From the NCBI GenBank assembly GCA_945643635.1, contig CALZFC010000045.1, forward strand, positions 2,050,001-2,114,000: a DNA stretch of 64,000 nucleotides, given 5' to 3'. Positions 24,101-37,164 of this stretch are shown here, piece by piece. A model generated the notes under the pieces. It was not told where the DNA came from. It did not search any database and was given only the letters and a program-made list of their open reading frames with translations. Every line of letters starts with the position of its first letter. The first letter of the stretch is position 1. The stretch is from Allodiplogaster sudhausi (taxonomy: Eukaryota > Nematoda > Chromadorea > Rhabditida > Diplogasteridae). A program made the translations under genes and the position numbers.

Positions 24101-27100
24101 GGCCACTCTGGATGCTCTCTCTCGTCTTCTTCTCTACACTCTGCGAAGAGTCGATAATGCTGCGGAGAGGAACAGCTTCCCCCGTGCCGAGATTGAACGA
24201 GCCGCTGAAATCAGAATTGGTTTTTACTCTTTTTTTTAATGATAAATTTGAATTATATTCATCTTGCCTAAGTTCCTTTAAAACTTAAGTGAAGACAGGT
24301 AGAATGAGACTATGCCGTGGTGATGCCAATGAGTGTTCAGGCAACCTCATCCCACACATTGCCTGCCTTGTTTCCGTGCATCTCACGATACTCAACCATG
24401 ACACGTGTAAGTTGTTTACTCTTTTTATTGTTGGCAGTTTTTGTGTCAAGCGAAACTGGAAGCTTTGTTGTGTTTTGGACCCGTTGCAGTGCTGAAATAG
24501 GTCTGACCCATGACAGCGTTGTAACCCCCCGGGCCGAAGACCGGTATTCTGTCTTTCACTTTGTAACCCTCCGGGCAGGCCATTTGGTCGTTTGCAACCC
24601 CTGGCCCAAGTCGAGAGGTAGGCACTATTTCAGCACTGCCCGATTGTTATAAGCAGTAAGCATGCTGGGCTTTTAGATTGCCCTCCACTTGACGATCTGT
24701 CTAGTATTCTAGGTAATCTTGGTATCTCATTTCTTACTATTCCATTCTCGATTAGCATCGCCTGCCATGTTCGCGTCTGGCGTTGACACGGTTCTCCTGA
24801 ATGTCTCCGGCCGTCTAATCACTCTGAATCCACGCTTTGCTGCCAAGGAAGAGAGCGAAGGAGACGAAGAGGAGAGCAGATTCCAGGTTAACAACTAGAA
24901 CATAGTTTAAGCTGCAGACCGATTTTTGTTTAAAAATAATATGTTTGTTTCATCGGGGAAAGGCTGATATGTGTGCTTGTCATTTTTCTCGTTTCAGACG
25001 TGCACACGTCTTTGTACTGAACATAAATGCCAATCACAATGCAATTCAATTGAAGTGTTCAAATTTTCGGTGCGAATTTGGTCAATACGTTTCTGGAAGG
25101 TGGACTTCCAAGGCATCCCTGCCTTTTGAGGATGACTGAAAGTGATTGCTTATAACTTTTCCAGGCGTGGAAATAATTATTAGTTTTATGAAATAGATAA
25201 AATAGAATGCGTAAAATGTTTGCAGCTGAACCAGCCACTGACGATCGCCTCGTTCGTGGAGCAAGTCTGGCATGATCGAGCAGTTCGGGCAGAGTTGGAT
25301 GTGGAAGGAGACGAACAACGGAAGGAAGACGGGCACACGGGCAACGAGGGCAGGGCGAGGAAAGCGAGCCAGCAGTCGAGAGGTACGGTCTTTGGTTCGC
25401 ACGTCAAGTAGTGCCTGGGTAGGGAGTATCGACCACATTGCCGAGAAAGGAAAAAAAAACTACCTGCGGCTTTGACTTGTGTGTTTCCACGTGTAAAAAT
25501 GATTGCTACGAAGACTCGAAACAAATTGTATGAGTCCCCCAATGCTCCACGTTTCCTTGTTTGCATTCCTCGATCTTTATAAAGTAGAGTGAGATGGTTT
25601 TGACCAAATTTCTTGCTCGAGCAGCCTATGTCTCGTAAAGATTTTCTCTACTTCATTACAAATGACTAACATGTCCTGATGGCTGTTGAAGAGGAAGTGA
25701 ACTGAGACATGGATTCTTCAGGTTCTTACCGCCAACCGCCGCATCTTCAGAATGCACTGTGGATCAACTGCGGCGCGCGCGGTTTGCATGTCAGTCCAGC
25801 ATTTGAATGGATTGCTCCTTTTCCCCTGACTTTTCCTTTCACCAACTGCGCTCACTATCGATGTCCCTTTCCTCGGCAGGTGTGGCTGGCCCTCTTTCCG
25901 GGCCGTCGTGGTGCCGGCGGCGCAGCTCCTCCTCATGACTCCTTCATCTCCAAGCGAATCATGCTGCCCTTCTCGCTCGAGATCAAACCGCTGTGTATGT
26001 TTTGCACTGTTTGGCGTTGTCTGTGCATTCTTTCATCCTCTGAAGATTAAGCAATAAAACACTCGTGATTGCAGTAATCTACAGCTCGGATTGCGTTGCA
26101 TGCGGAGTGGAGAGCGCGCCTTCGCTCTTTGGAAGCCGCTTCAAACTGCACACCGTACACAGGAACAGTGAAGTACGGTATTCCTTTGCTTCTTTTTGCC
26201 TCTCACTGTTATAGTATTACTGTATATCTTAACTTATTGTAGTTTTGTAATTATGATGTGTAAGAATTATATAAGAATAAATTAAAGGAGTAAAAGAGAT
26301 ATTTTGAGGTTTTCATCCATCACCTGCTTCGTCAGCTGCTAAAGCGGAATCTCGGGATGTTCGCACTCGACATTGCGGAGTCGTTCAGGTAAGAGGTATT
26401 CCGTAGTATGACTAATTCGAGCGTGGTTTCTATTATTAGTAGAGAGCAAACATTTCACTTATCTGATTTATGTCTAGTTACTAAACCGCGCCCAGTTTAG
26501 ATCCCTCCCGTACTTCTCGCACTCTCTCGAGTTGTTGCTGCACAACGTCCTCGAGGAGGAAGCGACCAGCAGCGATCCCATTCCGGGCATGTTATTCTTT
26601 TCAGCCAATCATGTTTCTCGCCAGTTGTTAGGAACATAATTAGCTGTTGAGTTATAGTGTAATGCCATTATTCGATGTCCTAAATGCTGAGTAGATATTG
26701 ATCAGGTTAAACTCCTGTCCTTGATTAATGAATTCTCGATCATGAAATGAGATAGTTTAAAAGTTACAGTAATGACCTTCAGACCCTCTGCTTCCACGCG
26801 TGGTCGCCTTCATCCAAGAATTCCCCGAGTTCCTCCGAACGGTCGCTCACTGCGCGAGGAAGACTGAGCTCGCTCTCTGGCCCGCTCTCTTCGCTGTCAC
26901 CGGAGCTCCTAATGATCTCTTCGAGGTTCGATTCATTTGTTTCAATTCACTTAGTCGTTGTTGATCGTATTTGAAGTGGTAAAATACACTGAATTCTACT
27001 AAGGTTTGCCTTCGTGACGGCAACTTTGAGACAGCAGCCATCTATCTCATCATTCTGCAGAACATTGAGAGCGCCCAGACGAGTCTTGAGGTTTCTTTTC

Positions 27101-30100
27101 AAACATTAAATTTTACTGTAATAGGATCTGTAATGATTTGAGCAGGATACTGTAACAGGATCTGTATTGATGCTGGTCGATATTTAGGAAGAATTGACAC
27201 GTATTAATTTTTTTATATGACATGATATGAATTTGTAGCAAGCATCTCTGCTGCTGCGCGAAGCTCTTTCTGCCTGTGCATGGCCACTCGTGAGGGATCT
27301 CGTTCGATTTGCGAGATCGATCGATGCGGATGATCTACAACTACCAACGAGAAGTCCCCCTCTTCAGGTTTAACTGTTTGAATTATGTGAACCGTCACTT
27401 ATATTTGATGTTGTAAGGCCAACTTGATTCCCCCTCTCCCGTTCTCTCGCTCTCTCGCTCTCTCTCTCTCTCTCTCTCATTGTTTCCCTCTCTCACTCTC
27501 TCTCTCACTCTCTCTCTCTCTCTCCCTTCCTCTATCTCCCGCATTTCGACTCCAAAGTTCTCTCTTTACGCAGATGGGTCGTCGAGATGGTCGACTCGGT
27601 AGTTCTTCTAGCAAGTCGACCGTGGCTCCCAACGACGAACTCGTTTTTGCCCGCTTCCAAGCCGGTTCATATTAACTCTAATATATTTTCATTTGATTTG
27701 ATTTATTTACGTGCCATGAACATGGAATAGAGATAGCGCAAGATTTTGTGATGGTAGCATAGCAATAATATAAATGGGGAGCATAGCTTAAAATGGGGAG
27801 ACTGAGAATTTGTCTAGACAGCCGGCTTTTAAGTTATGATGAGGAGGGAGAGTGGAGAGTTAGTGATTGTTAATTATGCTAGTGAAGAGAGGAGGGCTCA
27901 CATCTTTGCTTCTATTATAAAGAACTAGTGGTTACGAACGGAGGATCGACTGGAAGGGTAGGCAAGAAGAAAGGCTAAACCGAGAGTACGAGAAGTACGA
28001 AAATGAAAGCAATGGAGGGCACGGTCAGAGATACGTCTATGGCCAAACACATGTCTACGCGCAATATTAGCTCCAAACAGCTTTTTGTCTTGTTCAGCCG
28101 GGAAGATAAATCGTATGCGCCACTCTCATTCGATAACGGAGAGCGCAGTGGCTGGGACGGCCTCGGGAGGAGCGGGAAGTCGCAAAGATTCTGCCGGCGG
28201 CGGTGCCAGGAAACTTGTCAAGGTTTGTTTTTTTCCTCTTAGGTCTTTTTATTTTACGAAAAGCAACAATCTGTGAATTGGAGAAGGAGGATAATAATTT
28301 CCGTACCTCTGACCGAGATCTCTTCGCTTTTCAGAATCACTCCTCCGAGCCATCTCCCCCTTCTCCTTCCTCGGGCGGCCCGACCAATCCACTCAACGAA
28401 AGACTGCAGCTTCTGCTTCACGAACACGCCGCACGCCTGCTCGACGAGTACTGCGTCAGAGATCTCGGTCAGGGAAAGAATTTGACTTTACAGGGAGAAT
28501 TGGAGAAAGTCATAGATTTAGTCAATCATTTGAAGGCAAAGTTGGAGAAAGCGAGAATTTGATCCATGAAGAGTTCTTTTTTGTGGAATGTTCTGATGAA
28601 GTCGGCCACAACAAAGGCTAATAATGTAAGTGGTAGGCTCTTCTCGATGAAGAAATCGAGGAAAATTGAATGGAAGAAATATAGATGAAGGAAATCTAGA
28701 GCGAAGTATTGAACTATGTTATATTTTATATTCATGACTATCTCGATTCCAACTTGCTTTCCTTCCCGATTCTTGTAAATGAGGTATGTGCAGGGAGCTT
28801 ATGCGCGCACCTTGACATGGACACGCCTGGCCTGCTCTCTTCGCTGTCTCTGCTCTCTTCCTCCTCCCCCGCTGCTTCTTCCTCTTCTCCCTCTTCACCG
28901 GGACTGGCCAAATCACCACTTCGAATTGCGGACTTTCCTCGTGCTCTCACCAGGGTACAAATTCATGTGTACTTACTTAAGGATCTAATCTGATTTAAAG
29001 ACCTGATACTTTTTAATGTAATTTTTTTTAGCATCTTGATAAAGTAATATGTAAATATCAATTTTGAAATAGTTTTGGTTTTTTTTACGCCCAATTCATA
29101 ATTTGCAAATAAGAATTCCTGCAGGTACACGCTCAGTTCGAGTGGCCTTACCCGGTAGCCAGCAGCCGAGTGGTCGATCAACTGGCAAAGAGATTCGCCT
29201 CCCTCCGCCCCTCCATCTCCTCCATTTGCCTCGCTTCGCGTTAGTCATTGTCTGTAGAAGCTATTTCCAAGATATTAGGAAGTTCTGAGTACGTAATCTA
29301 GCAGCGGGGATGCGACAGGAGCAAAATATCTCTAATCTCTTGCTTTTTTTTAAAATCCATCCTGCATGAAACATGTTGCATGAGCTCCGTTTGCACCATT
29401 TTCATTCACCCGCGCTCATGTTGGCAATGCCTCACTCAGTCTGATAAAAGTAGCAATTCACAGGTCCATTTTTCAAAGATGAAAAGCGAGTGGCGATTTA
29501 ATAACTCATTTCTGTTGCATAATTAGCGGGTTAGTTTATCTATTATAGAGTATTTGTTTGCCGTGTTTTGGCAGAGACTAAATTAATTGAACTTTAGATC
29601 CAAATGGAGGCAGCAGCTTGGCAAGCGAGAGGAAATCTTCAGTGACAACGGTAGACAGCGAAGTCATTGGAAAAGGGATGAATGGAATGAAGGGAAGGGT
29701 GAATGGAGAAGGAGAAGAGAAAGCGAGAGACGTAGAAAGAGAAGAGTCGATAGAAGAGGGCACTGAAATGGCTGAGGAGACGATCTTCATGGAGACAATC
29801 GACCGAAGGGGTTTGTTCACTACCGACATTTATGTCATCATATCTCACGAATTTACATAAATATTTAATATATATTGCAGTTGCAGATAACGCTACTACT
29901 GCCACTAATGAAGTAGCCGGCGGGCCGCGGAGTGCAAGTCCAGGCGCATCGAGCTTGCAAACGTCGGCCACACCACTCGACGAGTCACGGTCACTCGCTG
30001 GACCGTATGAGAATGGTGAGGAAGTGTGGCAAGGAATATAAGCATCTATCAAGGGTCCTACTAAATAAAGTGGGGCGCTCTTGGGCTCCCATGGGAATTT

Positions 30101-32261
30101 TTTTCATCAACAGGAGCTCCTTTTCGGACCCGGACCCTGGAGTGTGATAACTGTTGGATCGCTTAAATATTGGAGTTTGGGATTAGCAAATTTAGAATAT
30201 CGATCTTCATCTCACTTTTGTATTTGATTTCTTCTGAATAGATGGAAAGTGAAATGAATGGCAGTATTGTAGAAAACAATAGAAGTATTTCTCAATGAAA
30301 TACGTGCTTTTTTCTCAGGGTCGCCGTCATTGTCGTTGTCATCGACAGAAGCGGGAAGAGGGGCAGAGGCAGTGCACGAAGCACAGCTCCGGCACATGAT
30401 CGGAGTGTTCGGAGAAGTCGCTGCCATCGACTGGGTTTTCCTGGTCAGTTCACTACTCCATGTTACATCCAAGTTTAGAAGATTCATTCATACAAGTACC
30501 CACATAGAAGCCAAGGTCTGTAGCTGAGAAGGTTTGTGATAACTAACAGGGATGTATCGGAATAAAAATTTTCATACCGGAATTCGGAATTCGGAAGGCC
30601 CCCCTTCATAACGGAATTCGGAAGAGAAAAAAAGGTCGGAATTCGGAATTCGGAATTCGGAACATCAAGTTTCAATTAGAAAAATGGGACTTTTTCTCTA
30701 ACGTTTGCACAGTCTCTCGCGCTTAGAGCATAAAACAATAGTGCGCTTATTGTTAGATAGTGAAAATTAATATCTTGTGTGAAAGCTGAAGAAAACATTG
30801 CGAAACATTTTTATTTACTTTTTTCTCTCTGCATTGAACATTATCTCCGCGCAGATGAAAACTGGTACCAGGGTCAGCTATAGATGAAAAAAAAAATTAT
30901 AAAATTAGTTCAGTATAAAGACAAAACCTTGTTTTCCACTGCTCTCGGGTGGAAAAGAGGAGATCTTTTCTTACAATTAGCACAACTCATTCCCTCGCTC
31001 TGATCAGGTGAGAGATACTCGGTGTCAGCTCCGATCTCTCCACACACTATTGATATGGGAAAGAGAACCCAGTTAACTCTTTCCCCAAACCTTGACGCCG
31101 TTTCCTTCGTCGCTGACAAAGTATCTGCTGCCCTCGTTGTCCACACCGTCAGGAAACACACTGCTGAAGTCGATGGACGAAGGAGAACAACAGTCGCCTG
31201 ACCAAGCTGGCGGAGTGCCTCGATTGATTCACCGACACCCTCATTAACATTTTCTCTCCCAGCCACTCCTCTCACTCCCAAGACAGTCCATCTCCGCGTC
31301 GCATCCGAAGTCGTAATTTTTTTTAAAGTTCGGAATTCGGAATTCCGATACACCCCTGATAACTAACACTTATATCAAACTGGAAAGATGAGTGGCTTCT
31401 TTTTTTAAATATAGATGTACTCGTTAAACTCATTATTTTATGTGATGAAAGATTGACAATATTTTGTTACGAAGTGATTGTATATTTTAGAGGGTAAATA
31501 ATAAGTGCTGCTACTTTTAGCTGTGCGTAGTGCTCCGAGACGCTGGCGTCGCACGCCAGGCTCTGTCCGTGGCGGCGGGGAAGCGCGCGGGGCCTCGCGC
31601 CATGCACGAAGCGCGCGAGACCTGTGGAGTCCTCATCGAGTGGGCCCGGCAGAATTGGTGAGCTATGCATTCTTTCTCCCGTATTACCTCCTTCCTATCT
31701 CTAATCCTTTTTTTTGTAATTTAGAGTTCTATAAGTAACTATTTAGTGATAAAGCGGGATTGAATTCCAGCCATGGTTACGTGCCCGTACTCCAAGTCTT
31801 CGATGCGCATCTCTCAGTTGTATGCGACGCAATCGGGCCAGCGCCTCAAGACCCGGCCATTCCGGGCGAGACCAGGAAGGCGATGGCTATGGTAACTGGC
31901 AATCCGTCAAAGCCAACCAGGAAGTCAACGACGGGCAACGGAAGCGCCGTTCCCATCCTTCCCAAGGCAAGGGGACTGCGAGAGTCGTTTACACAGCCAG
32001 GCTCTGCTGTGCGTGGACGGAGGGAAAGGTACATGCGAACTCGTCTTGTCCTTTCATGTTTGATCGTTCTTTGTTCTACGTACTGTTCTATCTTCTATGC
32101 GAGCTGTTTCATTTTTCAAAGGAGAATGAATGAGGTTATTGTGATTATTGATAAGAAAAATATATCTTTTTAGGTCTCGTAGTGTGGATCGTCTTCGCGC
32201 GGAAGAGGACGTTGTCAGCCACCACACGGCTCAAGATGGAAGGGACTGTAGCATTATGTAA
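19078..32261 (+). CDS. ric1: RIC1 homologue (Rab6 GEF complex partner 1)
   Basis: With RGP1, RIC1 forms a nucleotide-exchange complex for Rab6/Ypt6 at the Golgi in other eukaryotes. The predicted protein follows the RIC1 family from end to end. The N-terminal WD40-like region starts MFLP at 19078, with exon 19336-19467 ([20 protein letters not shown]), 19672-19779, 19990-20121, 20409-20473, 20660-20802, 20939-21058, 21148-21239 ([10 protein letters not shown]), 21563-21651 and on to about 24.9 kb. The conserved RIC1 C-terminal domain (about 25.7-29.3 kb) includes [52 protein letters not shown] and [12 protein letters not shown]. The last exons are 30319-30443, 31521-31657, 31771-32028 and 32174-32261, ending [10 protein letters not shown]. 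The start sits right after 'cttcag', a likely trans-splice site. Intermediate exon limits were not all fixed. Introns carry a hAT element and a palindromic element. Confidence 0.9.
24487..24638. mobile_element. 152-bp palindromic element in a ric1 intron
   Basis: The 14-bp terminus CAGTGCTGAAATAG (24487-24500) is repeated exactly in inverted orientation at 24625-24638. The interior is GC-richer than the intron and holds ccgggccgaagaccgg-like segments. The flanks cccgttg and cccgattg are similar but not identical, so a target duplication is uncertain. Probably a very small non-autonomous DNA element. Confidence 0.55.
27432..27530. repeat. (CT)n microsatellite in a ric1 intron
   Basis: Roughly 100 bp of CT dinucleotides with minor interruptions, ending shortly before an AG acceptor near 27572. 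Confidence 0.85.
30539..31366. mobile_element. hAT-superfamily transposon, non-autonomous (812 bp)
   Basis: Element 30547-31358 starts CAGGGATGTATCGGAAT and ends with the complement of CAGGGGTGTATCGGAAT: 17-bp terminal inverted repeats with one mismatch. It is flanked by a perfect 8-bp target duplication, ATAACTAA (30539-30546 and 31359-31366). The CAGGGNTG terminus and 8-bp duplication are hAT hallmarks. Both subterminal regions carry runs of GGAATTC(GG), probable transposase-binding sites. One open frame (30910-31353, -) shows no recognisable transposase domain. The element lies within a ric1 intron and does not touch the exons. Confidence 0.9.
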
Positions 32262-33445
32262 GGAGGAAACAGGAAATGTTAAGGTAATATTTATATTGTT
32301 TTTTCTCCTTTCTCCACTTTCCGTAGTCATTTCGCTGCAGGTTGATCAAAGTTTATATCGTCTTACTTGCCATTCATGAGTTTTTGGCTGCCCTTTAGCC
32401 ATTCTTGCAAAGGTATGGCGTTTTACTAAACCCCTTCCTATCCCCACTCATTCTCTGGTGCGGTTTGTGGTTTCTTGCTGGTCCTTCTTTTAACGGTTTT
32501 CTTGGGGTCGCTAATTGTTCTAATAATCCTTTCCGTGCTCAAATATATGTTTTTCTTCGTTTCGACCCACACTCTTCATATCACAACTAGCCTTACTGTC
32601 TTGGCGTCAGGTACAGTAATCCATCTGTGTAGAGTAAGTTATTTGTATTTCTGCAAAATTTTCTGTTTTGCCGTCCGTTGAAAAGAAAGACAAATGTGAT
32701 CTCGTCCTCGAAAGTTTGTTCTGTGCATGATGTGCACGGTCTTCCACGCCTAAGTAAAAACGCTAGTCACGGCCAGTACTAGAAATCGTCAATCATTACT
32801 ATGTTTACTCTCTGTCACTACTATGTTTACTACTTGCTACATAGCAGCCCAGCGCATAATGGAATTTAGGACGCCGGTGATTTTGGGATTTGGGATGACA
32901 AACAGTTGGCAAATTGCCATAATGCAAGATAACAAATAGTTGGCAAATTGCCATTATGCTTAATGTGGCGTCGGCCCAATCCTATCGTATTTATATCATG
33001 ATACCGCGAATTCAAAAACAAAATTAAATTTTCGCGCAATTTTTTTCAAATCACGTTTTTCCCGCCTTGTAGCAGCCCACGATGACCAAACTTTATTAGC
33101 GCTGCTGGAGGGCAGTGTGTGATAGTGCATTAGAGAAGATATTTATTTTTAACTTTTTTTTATGTGGGAATTTAAACGCACGCGCTTACCATTGTATCAT
33201 TCGTTCTGATGATTTACTAGATTACGCAGAGATTTTATATTCGTTTATCGACCTGCTGTTAAGAAAATGAAGTTATTGAGTATTCACGTGGATTGACATC
33301 GATAAAGAATACAAAGAAAATCATGTGAAATAGGGATAAAGCGGAAAATATCATATGTTCATATATGAACTCTTGCGACAACGATTTTAAAAGAAGTGAT
33401 TGTTTGTTTACCAGAAAAAAAAAAGCCGACGTTGAATGTAACTTG
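32262..33445. other. Spacer between ric1 and the GST cluster
   Basis: AT-rich, no gene seen. A short direct repeat (acaaayagttggcaaattgcc) occurs twice near 32900-32957. The gene on the left (+) and the gene on the right (-) converge here, so it is a shared 3' flank. Confidence 0.5.
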
Positions 33446-34464
33446 TCAGCATTTGCTGGCCGGCCTCTTATCCAGATATGCCTTTAGCTTTGGCTCGGAG
33501 CGGATTTTCGCGCAGTGCGCGAGCACCTTAATTGAAAATATATACACTTGTAAGATGTTATGTTTTGAAAACACTCTCGGAACCTTGGGATACTCGTCGA
33601 GGAAGCCGGGGATGAGGCCCACGAGCACATCCACGTGGTCAGCGACGAAGAGGTCGATCCAAGTGAGTCCGTCTCCCACGAGGAAGCCGCTCTTGGTCTC
33701 GGCCAGTTGCTTCTCGAGGAATGGGTAGATCTTCAGGCGAGCGGCCTCGGCTGCAGGACGAGAGGCCTCCTTAAGGTGGTTGTTAACGGGGGACATTTGT
33801 CGGAGAAAGACTGTTTCTCCCCCGCTCATTTCTTTCTACGCCTCACTCTCTCACTCTCTCTATCTCTCACTCTCTCTCTGTATTCTCTCTCTCTCCTTTT
33901 CCACTCTTTCTCCACAATCTTGCAAACCTTATCGCCAGGCCGGAAGCCCGCCACTACACCGAGATGGGGCCGAATATCGGGGAAGTAATCCTTGAATTGG
34001 TCCCCGAGCGCATCGACCCACGCCGCTTCGAAGTCATCCTTGCCAGCGAAGCCTGAATCATTGTCAGGGATAATATGCGAAATTCTTAATAGGCTACGCT
34101 TGCGACAATGAAATATGATCGAACCGTGTTGTCGTGCCAGGAATCGCGCGATGGCGAACGACTGCGGCAGCTGCTTTCCATCCACTTCGAGCACGGGCAG
34201 AAGGCCGAACGGAGTGGCTGAAGGGTCATGTGGAGAACTTGGAAAGTAGAGCTTAATGAACTTGGAAATCATACAGCAGCTTTATAAGTGTTCTCTCATC
34301 AGGCCCTAGATTGATTGGAGAGACAACGAACTCTTCTGGCGCTCCGGCCACTGCTCGAATGTGACGCGTTCATCCTCGAATGGCTGGTCTGCGAGGGCGA
34401 GCAGCTGGCGGACCACCTCGCCGAGGCCGCGCATGTCGAAGTACGTCACTTTGTAGGAGGACAT
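33446..34464 (-). CDS. Glutathione S-transferase, intact (GST copy 1)
   Basis: Five exons: 34464-34332, 34217-34125, 34052-33928, 33769-33584 and 33526-33446 (133, 93, 125, 186 and 81 bp), giving 205 codons, the usual cytosolic GST length. The N-terminal thioredoxin-like domain begins MSSYKVTYFDMRGLGEVVRQ with the catalytic Tyr near residue 8. The glutathione-binding segment [20 protein letters not shown], with the Gln-Ser pair, follows. The all-alpha C-terminal domain includes FLVGDGLTWIDLFVADH. This is the nematode sigma-like GST pattern, and it should conjugate glutathione to electrophiles in the cytosol. It is the only copy in the window with no lesion. The fourth intron is short. Confidence 0.92.
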
Positions 34465-34791
34465 CTTACCTCTCCGATTCCGACAAAATTGTATAAAAAT
34501 AGCAGATAAACATACATGTACGTGAAGTTAATCGATGACGACAACAATTTCGCGCGTGAAAGTAACACGAGTGTAACAGAGGAAGACACTGGTCATAAAG
34601 TGGAATGGAAAGTCAGGAAACACAAAGATCTTTGGTCTCATTGGTACAAGCGAAAGAAAAAAGAGCGTTTGTTTGTGCAAGCTTTCGCATAATCTCCCTC
34701 TCTGAATACATCAGTACGCTCCTGCTAGACAGAGAAAGATAGAGCGAGATAGTGATAGAAGGAAAACATAGAGAAATAGTAGAAGAGAGAG

Positions 34792-34833
<42 letters not shown>

Positions 34834-35498
34834 ACATCCGCCTGCTGTAGCCGAACAAATGATCAGTCCAAGGAGCCTTTCTTTTGCTTGCATATTTCGT
34901 CACGGCTCTTTCACTGCAGGGAAATAAAAAAACGAAAATGATTTGCAGTGTGGACGTGTATTCGGAATTCAATGCAGAAATGCTCGAAATAGCACATGGA
35001 CATGTAGATATGTGCAGATTGAGATAGACAAAGGGACAGAGACAGAAGATGGGGAGGGATTAAATATGTATGGGAGAACAGAATAGAGAGCTAACGAATT
35101 CACAGAAAGAAGAGAGATGGAGAGAGAGAGAGAGAGAGATTGAAAGAAAGGCTATACTTCGGCTCTCTTAATCTATTCTCTCGATAACGTTTTTACATGG
35201 CTGCAAGATATAACTGTGCCCGGCATCTACCTTTGAATATACCAACTACCTTCATTCTCAACCGATATTCTGAAATACTAACTTGCAGTAACAAATTTAC
35301 CATATGCGTAGAAACTTCATCAATACAGGTGAGGAAAAAATGCATACATCTGTAACAGGATAAATCTAACGCTAACATGATGGTGAATTATGGACTATGT
35401 ATGCATATTGAAAACACCTCGATTACGGCAAGATGAAAAGTAATTAAATTTCAATGCAATGAAAGTACAATAAAAGTATGAAGAGATGTAACGTCTCC
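34465..35498. other. Spacer between GST copies with a (GA)n tract
   Basis: Intergenic. It holds a (GA)n microsatellite at about 34796-34830 and another near 35120-35140. No gene seen. Confidence 0.6.
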
Positions 35499-36633
35499 CT
35501 AGAAGTTCCTATCCGGCCGCTGGTCGAGGTACACCTTGAGCTTCGGCTCCGACCGCACTTTGGTCGAGTGCGCGAGTACCTGTTACGGAGCGAAATAGTC
35601 ACACTATCCTTGGAAGAGTCCCTCTCATTTATTTACATTTTTGTAATACATGTTTGTAACACAGAATATGAACGTTGTAACGAAAAGACTTGGAACCTTG
35701 GGGTACTCGTCGAGGAAGCCGTGGATGAGACCTATGATGACATCAACGTGCTCAGACACGAAGACATCGATCCAGGTGAGTCCGTCTCCCACGAGGAAGC
35801 CGCTCTTGCTCTCGGCCAGTCGCTTCTCGAGTTACGGGTAGATCTTCAGGCGGGCGGCCTCGGCTGCCGGGCGCGTTTCTTCCTCCATAACAAAAACTTT
35901 TGAAATGGGGATATGGAAACTATTTCCAATGTAGGTATATTAAACAACCTCAAAAACCAGGATATTCATACATATCGTACGATTAGTTCCCAAGTTCCAA
36001 TCCTGCATACTTCTCTCTTTCTCTCTCTCTCCATATGTATTCTGTCTCTCGCTTTCTAATTCCATCTCTCTGCGTGAATTTTTCGCCCTACTACAAACCT
36101 TGTCGCCCGGTCGAACACCCGCTACGACTGCGAAATGAGGCCGCAGTTCAAAGAAGTAATCTTTGCACTGGTCTCCAATTACGTCGACCCACGCGGCTTC
36201 GAAGTCATCCTTGCCGGCGAAGCCTGAATGTAATATAACATGAATATATGTAGCTAGCTAATCAATAAATCACACGTTTTCAACATTAAAGTAATAAAGT
36301 GACCCTTATTTGCGTGCGAGAAAGCGTGCGATGGCGAAAGACTGCGGCAGCTGCTGCCCGTCCACTTCGAGCACGGGCATCTGTCCGAACGGAGTATCTC
36401 TAGAACATTCATTTGGGTATATAGTCATTTCGACCTCTAAAACAAATTTCTAAAATGTTTATTCTGTTCTATCCTCTTTATCGAAGAAAACAGTGAATAC
36501 TCTTCTTATGGTTTGGCCACTCCTCGAAGGAGTAGCGGATGTCCTCGAAGGGTTGGTCGGCTAGCGCGAGCAACTGGCGGATAACCTCGCCGAGTCCGCG
36601 GATGTCAAAGTAGGTCAGCTTGTATGAGGGCAT
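35499..36633 (-). pseudogene. Glutathione S-transferase copy 2, with two premature stops
   Basis: The five exons keep the same lengths as the intact copy: 36633-36501, 36397-36305, 36223-36099, 35882-35697 and 35579-35499. The N-terminus MPSYKLTYFDIRGLGEVIRQ with the catalytic Tyr is intact. However, exon 2 ends AAA-TAA-G followed by gg instead of a gt donor (stop at 36308-36306; the other copies read His-Gly here). Exon 4 also has a TAA at 35834-35832 where the paralogues have a Phe or Leu codon (IYP-stop-LEKRL). The rest, including FLVGDGLTWIDVFVSEH, is still well preserved, so inactivation looks recent. Confidence 0.88.
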
Positions 36634-36748
36634 TTTACTCTGCTGCAAACAGAATACTAAATGTCTGTAATGTGAACATGTCGAATCCACCAGGGGATGT
36701 GATGCGAAAATTACGAGAAGGCACTGACTTACTCATAAGCGATATGAG

Positions 36749-36749
<1 letters not shown>

Positions 36750-36788
<39 letters not shown>
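36750..36788. repeat. (TA)n microsatellite
   Basis: About 19 TA units just upstream of the GST copy 2 start. Confidence 0.95.
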
Positions 36789-36789
<1 letters not shown>

Positions 36790-37164
36790 TTTATGAGATT
36801 CTTATTGTTAGGAAGCAAACATGTTTGGATAGAGTGATTCTGCCAATTGAAAAGTGTTTGTATGCGTGTGTATAAATAATCTACGAGTCTGAAAAGATTC
36901 CTCGGCTTTATACTGTGGAAGGCAAGCCCGAGAGATGTAAAAAGAGACTGAAAGGCAGTGGAGAAAAAAAAGAATGGCTAAGCAGAATTTGAAATATGAG
37001 TGCGAGAGATAGAGGGAGAACAAGAGACACAGAGAGAAGGCGGAGAGGGAGAGAGAGGGAGACAAACACGTCGAGAGAGTGGAAAAGGTATGCTGAAACA
37101 TCCGTAGTACTATCTCTGTAAATGAAAGTTAGCTAACTGACAGGATTGTGGAAGGCCTGTCAGC

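Noticed and set aside
24317..24652. 111-codon frame in a ric1 intron
   Set aside because: Ends within the palindromic element; the ric1 exons on either side join without it.
30910..31353. 147-codon frame inside the hAT element, considered as transposase
   Set aside because: No hAT transposase or dimerisation motif could be seen; the element is too short to be autonomous.
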